From the NCBI GenBank assembly GCA_017558425.1, contig JAFYVD010000062.1, forward strand, positions 1 through 16,075: a stretch of 16,075 nt of DNA, given 5' to 3'. This document shows positions 12,160 through 16,075 of this stretch, piece by piece. Source of the DNA: Clostridia bacterium (lineage in GTDB: Bacteria; Bacillota_A; Clostridia; RUG12999). The position numbers were made by a program, and so were the translations under genes. The notes under the pieces are model-generated. The model ran no database searches. It had not been told where the DNA came from and saw only the letters and a list, made by a program, of their open reading frames with translations. Every line of letters begins with the position of its first letter. Position 1 is the stretch's first letter.

Positions 12160-12444
12160 TTACTTGTCTTCAACATACTTCAGTACGTCTTTGATAGCCC
12201 ATTTTTCAATTTCAATAACAGTTTTGTCCTGCTTTGAAGTTTCGATGAGCATTCTGTCATCCTTAATTTTTGTGACAGTTCCGCGGATTCCTCCGATTGT
12301 AAGAATATCATCTCCAACCTGGATTGCCGCAATCATATCTCTGGTCTGTTTGTCCTTTTTCTTCTGAGGTCTGATCAGGAAGAAATACATTGCCACAAAA
12401 ATAGCAACATAAATAAGAATAGGACCGATAGCCTGCGTATTCAT
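12160..12444 (-). CDS. yajC: Preprotein translocase subunit YajC
   Basis: The product is 94 aa. The ATG at 12444 is eight bases after GGAGG (12453-12457); an ATG at 12459 overlaps that site and is rejected. It has a single membrane helix (residues 6-23) ending in the typical FLIRPQKKKDKQ, then the soluble domain with IQVGDDILTIGGIRGTVTKI and DRMLIET. YajC associates with SecD and SecF in the membrane, and it is encoded just upstream of them here. Its promoter is at 12478-12506. Confidence 0.96.
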   Translation of the reverse strand: MNTQAIGPILIYVAIFVAMYFFLIRPQKKKDKQTRDMIAAIQVGDDILTIGGIRGTVTKIKDDRMLIETSKQDKTVIEIEKWAIKDVLKYVEDK

Positions 12445-12477
12445 ACCATTTACCTCCATTTTCTCAATAATATTAAT

Positions 12478-12506
12478 ATTATACTATTTTATAGAAGAAT
12501 AATCAA
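12478..12506 (-). promoter_or_regulatory. Promoter of yajC
   Basis: TTGATT (12501-12506) and TATAAT (12478-12483) on the minus strand have a 17-base spacer. It starts 20 bases after the YihY stop, and I see no terminator hairpin in between. Confidence 0.75.
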
Positions 12507-12525
12507 GTCTTTTTTTAATTTGACA

Positions 12526-13356
12526 TTAAATTTTAACATTATTTTCATTAAAATATCCGTTAATTTCCGCTCCGATGGTGAAAATTACGCTCACAAAATA
12601 TATCCATACCAGCGCAACAAACACCGTTCCGATATATCCGTAAACCGAATTTGACCCTGTGGCAAAGCTGACATAAAGGCCGAATCCCCAGGAAAGTGCC
12701 ATAAAACATACCAAAGCAAAAATTGTGCCCGGTACAACGCTTGCAAAAGTTGTTTTTTTATGCGGAGTGATTTTATAAACCACCGCAAACACCAGCAGCA
12801 CCACAAAAAGCACAAACGCCCATTTTAAAAAGAGTACCACTCCCACCATATCCGACAGCCCCAGCAGATTCAACAGAAAATGCAATGGTTCTCTGCTGAA
12901 CACAATGAGAAGTGCTGCTGCCGCCAACATCAATCCTATACAAATCACGGCAACCGCTGACACAAAAACACTGCCCAAAAAGGTTCTTTCCGAGGTGATT
13001 CCATATGCCTTCGCAACCGCCATTTCCATAGATCTTATCACCCTTGATGCAAGATAAACAGTGGAAACTATACCAACAGACAAAACTCCGGGAGAATTCT
13101 GACCCGAAATATAATTTATATAGGAAATCAGAAATTCGGTAATTTCTTTTGGCAGGGCAGAACCCAACGCCTGTGCCATATCAACCGCCGAAAGATGGAG
13201 TTTTTGCAGAATAAAGTTCACAAAAATAATAAACGGAAAAAGAGAAAGAAACCCGAAATAGGCAATTTGTCCGGCAGTCTGGCTGACATCGTGGCCGGTA
13301 TACCTGTCCACAATCGCTTTTATAAAAGTTTTCAGACGTACAAATTTCTCTTTCAT
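12526..13356 (-). CDS. YihY/BrkB-family membrane protein
   Basis: The product is 276 aa. The ATG at 13356 follows GAGGTGA, and the gene begins nine bases after the stop of the GTPase-nuclease fusion. There are about six transmembrane helices. The N-terminal motif DVSQTAGQIAYFGFLSLFPFIIF (23-45) is typical of the family, as are SMEMAVAKAYG (109-119) and the end segment TVFVALVWIYFVSVIFTIGAEING (about 245-268). The family has been annotated as ribonuclease BN, but that was a misassignment; the true function is unknown, probably transport or envelope related. The link to its upstream neighbour is by operon position only. Confidence 0.92.
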   Translation of the reverse strand: MKEKFVRLKTFIKAIVDRYTGHDVSQTAGQIAYFGFLSLFPFIIFVNFILQKLHLSAVDMAQALGSALPKEITEFLISYINYISGQNSPGVLSVGIVSTVYLASRVIRSMEMAVAKAYGITSERTFLGSVFVSAVAVICIGLMLAAAALLIVFSREPLHFLLNLLGLSDMVGVVLFLKWAFVLFVVLLVFAVVYKITPHKKTTFASVVPGTIFALVCFMALSWGFGLYVSFATGSNSVYGYIGTVFVALVWIYFVSVIFTIGAEINGYFNENNVKI

Positions 13357-13365
13357 TTTTTCACC

Positions 13366-15969
13366 TCACCAATCAAGTTTAGGGGTGTTTATACGATTTT
13401 TTTCGTTAATATCGTTAATTTCCTTGCGCAATGCCGCCTCGGATGCATCAAGGTCGGCAAGGAACTGAGACGCAGAAATTCTCAGCGCACCAACCCCAAG
13501 AATGATAATCTGTTCAAGGTTATCAGAGGTTGCCACCTGCACTCTGTTGTTTTTCGAAAGCTCGTGGCTTGTTTTTTCAATGTATGTGTCTGCCGTTTCC
13601 GCTTCTTTGGTATAAACAACGCTGATACCGCTGATTTCTTCAACCTCACGATGTTTCCCCGGTACGCGGTAAGCATCAAAAACCAGAATAACTTCCCATT
13701 TTTTCAGAGCCTTGTAATTGCACAGTCTTGATATAAGTATGTTTCGTGCCAGCTCTAAATTCTCCTCTGCCGCTTTTTTGAGTTCGTCACTCGCAAAAAT
13801 AATGTTATATCCGTCCACAAGCAGGTATGTTTTGTCATAATGCTTTGGTTTTGAACTCGGTTTATACTCAGGCTGTGGAGTTTTCACCGTTTTCATTTTT
13901 CTCGGCAATTTTGTTTCGATTTTTCCGTAAGTGTGTTCGTATATTTTTATAAGTTCTTCCTCGCTGACAGGCTTTTCATCCCGTCTCACAGGTGCAGACA
14001 TAGGCTTCAGCTCAACCTCTTTTTTGTCCGCTCTGAAGGGCAGATGCATATAATTTTCAACCTCATCCCACTTCACAAGGAATCCCGCTCCGTGTTCGCA
14101 GAACACAGAATCAGGAGTGTTTGCAAGGTCTGCTTCGGGGTCATACCCTGTTTCCGCAATCACAGCCTCGCTGTTGGCGCAAGGCTGATATCCTGAAAGT
14201 CTGCAGGAAAGGTGCCCAAGACCTTTTGTGTAAACCGTTACTTCTTTCTGATATTCACGCATCTGCGAAACGGGTGCTTGCCCTGTAATTCTCGAATTTT
14301 CTCCATCCGATTCAGGAAGAGAAATCTTTCCGCCCATTTTTTCAATGTCGGTCATAGCTCTGCCAAGCGCCGACGTGGGCAGTTCCAGAACAAATTCGTA
14401 CCACGGCTCAAGAAGCACATTTTCCGCCCTCATAAGTGCGTGACGAACCGCCCTGTAAGTCGCCTGACGGAAATCTCCGCCCTCGGTATGCTTAAGATGG
14501 GCTTTCCCCGAAACAAGCGTAATTTTCACATCGGTAAGCTCCGACCCTGTCAACACGCCGACGTGTCTTTTTTCGCCAAGATGCCCCATTATCAGCCGTT
14601 GCCAGTTTTTCGCCAATTCGTCCTCGCTGCAATCGTGTGCGGTCACAACTCCTGAACCCGGTTCGCCCGGTTCAATTATAACGTGAACCTCGGCATAATG
14701 CCTCAGAGGTTCAAAATGCCCCACTCCTTCCGCAGGAGATGCAACCGTTTCTTTATATAGTATGGAGCCCTGAACAAAATCTATGTCCATTTCAAACCGC
14801 TCCGCTATAATTCTTTTAAGAATTTCGCACTGAACTTCTCCCATAAGCCTGAGATGAATTTCGCCAAGCTGTTCATTCCAGAACACACTGAGCTGAGGTT
14901 CTTCCTCCTCCAGCTTTTTCAGCTTTTTCATAGCAACCGTCGCATCGGTTTTGTCGTTTATCTGAACTTTGTAAAGGAACACCGGTTCAAGCGCACGCTC
15001 CACCGCCGAAGTTTCCGTCCCCAGTCCCTGACCGGCAAAAGTGCCCGAAAGCCCGAGAAGGGCACATACTTCGCCCTGAACGGCTTCATCTGCGGTTTTA
15101 AATCTGTTTCCCGAATAAATTCTTATTTGATTTATTTTTTCGCTCAGCTCATTTCCCGAAGCGTCGGTGTATGTGATAAGGTCCTTCATTCTGACGCTTC
15201 CGCCGCAAATTTTCGCATAAGTGAGGCGGTTACCCTGTTCGTCCTCGGAAATTTTGTATACCTTTGCACCAAACTGTGAATTTTCTTTCGCCGCAAGGGT
15301 GTATTTATCGAACATTGCAAGAAATTCGTCCACGCCTTCCTGCTTTAGTGCAGACCCGAAGAAGCAGGGAAAAATTTTCCTCTCTGCTATCAACCTGCAA
15401 ATTTCGTCATCTTCTACCTTGCCCGATTCGAGGAAACTTTGCATCGCCTCCTCGTCCGACATTGCAACGCTTTCAAAAAAGCTTTCGCTTCCCAAGGTTT
15501 TGCCGAAATCTATACAATTATCATCAAGCTTTGATTTCAGGTTGTGCAAAAGTGCGTTTGAATCATAGCTCGAAATGTCCATTTTGTTCACAAATATAAA
15601 AACGGGAATATTGTTGTTTTTCAGGATATACCACAAAGTTTCGGTGTGGCTCTGCACCCCTTCGGTTCCGCTTATCACCAGAACGGCATAATCCAAAACC
15701 GCGAGGGTTCTTTCGGTTTCTGCCGAAAAATCCACGTGTCCCGGAGTGTCCAGAAGTGTTATTTCACCGCCTGACGTTTTCATTACAGCCTGCTTGGCAA
15801 AAATGGTAATCCCCCTTTCCCGTTCCATTGTATCGGTATCAAGAAAGGTGTCGCCGTGGTCCACTCTGCCCCGTTTTCTTATTTCGCCTGCCGAATAGAG
15901 AAGTCCTTCGGACAGGGTTGTTTTGCCCGAGTCAACATGGGCAACAATTCCCGTAACAATTTTCTTCAT
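13366..15969 (-). CDS. TetM/EF-G-like ribosomal GTPase fused to a YacP/Rae1-type NYN nuclease domain
   Basis: The product is 867 aa, about 230 longer than TetM. The ATG at 15969 follows AGGTGA. The GTPase motifs are intact: AHVDSGKT (10-17), RGIT (52-55), DTPGH (74-78), NKMD (128-131), GSA (205-207). EF-G-like domains II-V follow to about residue 645. A basic, proline-rich linker (about 684-712) leads to an NYN domain (714-840) with LLVDGYN (D719), VFDAYR (D765), ETAD (D794) and ATSDN (D816), closely matching YacP/Rae1, a ribosome-associated endoribonuclease of Bacillus. The tip of domain IV reads HLKHTEGGDFR (491-501), not the YSPVSTP-type loop TetM uses against tetracycline. The protein is therefore more likely a ribosome rescue or quality-control factor than a resistance gene. 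Confidence 0.93.
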   Translation of the reverse strand: MKKIVTGIVAHVDSGKTTLSEGLLYSAGEIRKRGRVDHGDTFLDTDTMERERGITIFAKQAVMKTSGGEITLLDTPGHVDFSAETERTLAVLDYAVLVISGTEGVQSHTETLWYILKNNNIPVFIFVNKMDISSYDSNALLHNLKSKLDDNCIDFGKTLGSESFFESVAMSDEEAMQSFLESGKVEDDEICRLIAERKIFPCFFGSALKQEGVDEFLAMFDKYTLAAKENSQFGAKVYKISEDEQGNRLTYAKICGGSVRMKDLITYTDASGNELSEKINQIRIYSGNRFKTADEAVQGEVCALLGLSGTFAGQGLGTETSAVERALEPVFLYKVQINDKTDATVAMKKLKKLEEEEPQLSVFWNEQLGEIHLRLMGEVQCEILKRIIAERFEMDIDFVQGSILYKETVASPAEGVGHFEPLRHYAEVHVIIEPGEPGSGVVTAHDCSEDELAKNWQRLIMGHLGEKRHVGVLTGSELTDVKITLVSGKAHLKHTEGGDFRQATYRAVRHALMRAENVLLEPWYEFVLELPTSALGRAMTDIEKMGGKISLPESDGENSRITGQAPVSQMREYQKEVTVYTKGLGHLSCRLSGYQPCANSEAVIAETGYDPEADLANTPDSVFCEHGAGFLVKWDEVENYMHLPFRADKKEVELKPMSAPVRRDEKPVSEEELIKIYEHTYGKIETKLPRKMKTVKTPQPEYKPSSKPKHYDKTYLLVDGYNIIFASDELKKAAEENLELARNILISRLCNYKALKKWEVILVFDAYRVPGKHREVEEISGISVVYTKEAETADTYIEKTSHELSKNNRVQVATSDNLEQIIILGVGALRISASQFLADLDASEAALRKEINDINEKNRINTPKLDW

Positions 15970-16001
15970 AATTTCACCTTTAATAGTTTATTATCTCTAG
16001 G

Positions 16002-16056
16002 GTGACAGAAGTTATCTGAAGCTCGATTTTCAAAGGTTAATTTTTGCTTCTGCCAC
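16002..16056. repeat. Leader-region inverted repeat before the GTPase-nuclease gene
   Basis: GTGACAGAAG (16002-16011) pairs with CTTCTGCCAC (16047-16056) over ten positions with one wobble. A competing pairing, GAAGC (16018-16022) with GCTTC (16046-16050), uses the same right arm. It could be an attenuator, or the 3' hairpin of a gene beyond the window. I see no clear promoter or U-tract in 15970-16075. Confidence 0.35.
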
Positions 16057-16075
16057 GTTAAAATACTCGGTAATC

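Noticed and set aside
12526..13356. Ribonuclease BN activity for the YihY protein
   Set aside because: The old RNase BN label for this membrane family was a misassignment, and no nuclease motif is present.
13366..15969. Straight call as a tetracycline-resistance gene acquired by transfer
   Set aside because: The domain IV loop differs from TetM, an extra nuclease domain is attached, and the gene sits in an operon with a core-type membrane protein with no mobile element nearby.
16030..16074. Possible C-terminal end of an upstream minus-strand gene (ITEYFNVAEAKINL then stop)
   Set aside because: Only 14 codons are visible before the edge. Another frame stays open across the same bases up to an ATGA overlap with the GTPase start at 15969. 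Neither can be supported without more sequence.

Overview
The window looks like a chromosomal segment of an anaerobic, low-to-moderate-GC Clostridia bacterium. The evidence is a NAD-linked [FeFe]-hydrogenase accessory operon, strong Shine-Dalgarno sites (GGAGG or GAGGTGA), yajC beside a TIGR04086/YrzE-like gene, and proteins of typical clostridial type. Almost everything is on the minus strand, so gene order below follows transcription from high to low coordinates. I see no tRNA, rRNA, CRISPR array, transposase or phage gene.

Region 1 (15969 to 12526): a TetM/EF-G-like GTPase carrying a C-terminal YacP/Rae1-type NYN nuclease domain, followed after 9 nt by a YihY/BrkB-type membrane protein. 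Region 2 (12444 to 9077): the Sec accessory block, made of yajC, a TIGR04086-like membrane protein, secD, secF and a small unrecognised three-helix membrane protein. It has clear promoters in front of yajC and secD and a strong terminator at the end. The next gene, an RluA-family pseudouridine synthase (9022 to 8066), starts directly after that terminator.

Region 3 (8065 to 7718): a 348-bp intergenic stretch of structured repeats. It holds two copies of a ~69-bp unit; one copy can fold into a fully paired cloverleaf-like four-way junction. A separate inverted repeat of the TGTCATTCTGA type lies beside them. The only plus-strand gene (7376-7717) encodes a small predicted secreted protein and diverges from a class A penicillin-binding protein (7291 to 5162), which ends in a hairpin terminator.

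Region 4 (4830 to the left edge): a nine-gene operon with a good extended -10 promoter. It encodes NuoE/HydC, a DRTGG-domain protein, an SpoIIAB/RsbW-like ATPase, a putative sensory-type [FeFe]-hydrogenase, a second DRTGG protein, a PHP-domain phosphoesterase-like protein, a second HATPase protein, a [2Fe-2S] thioredoxin-fold protein, and the start of NuoF/HydB, which is cut by the window. The catalytic HydA is expected beyond the left edge. NuoE, the [2Fe-2S] protein and NuoF are parts of an electron-bifurcating NAD-dependent hydrogenase. The genes between look like a built-in sensing and regulatory module. The most notable items are the GTPase-nuclease fusion, the sensory hydrogenase with altered active-site residues inside its regulatory cluster, and the cloverleaf repeat.
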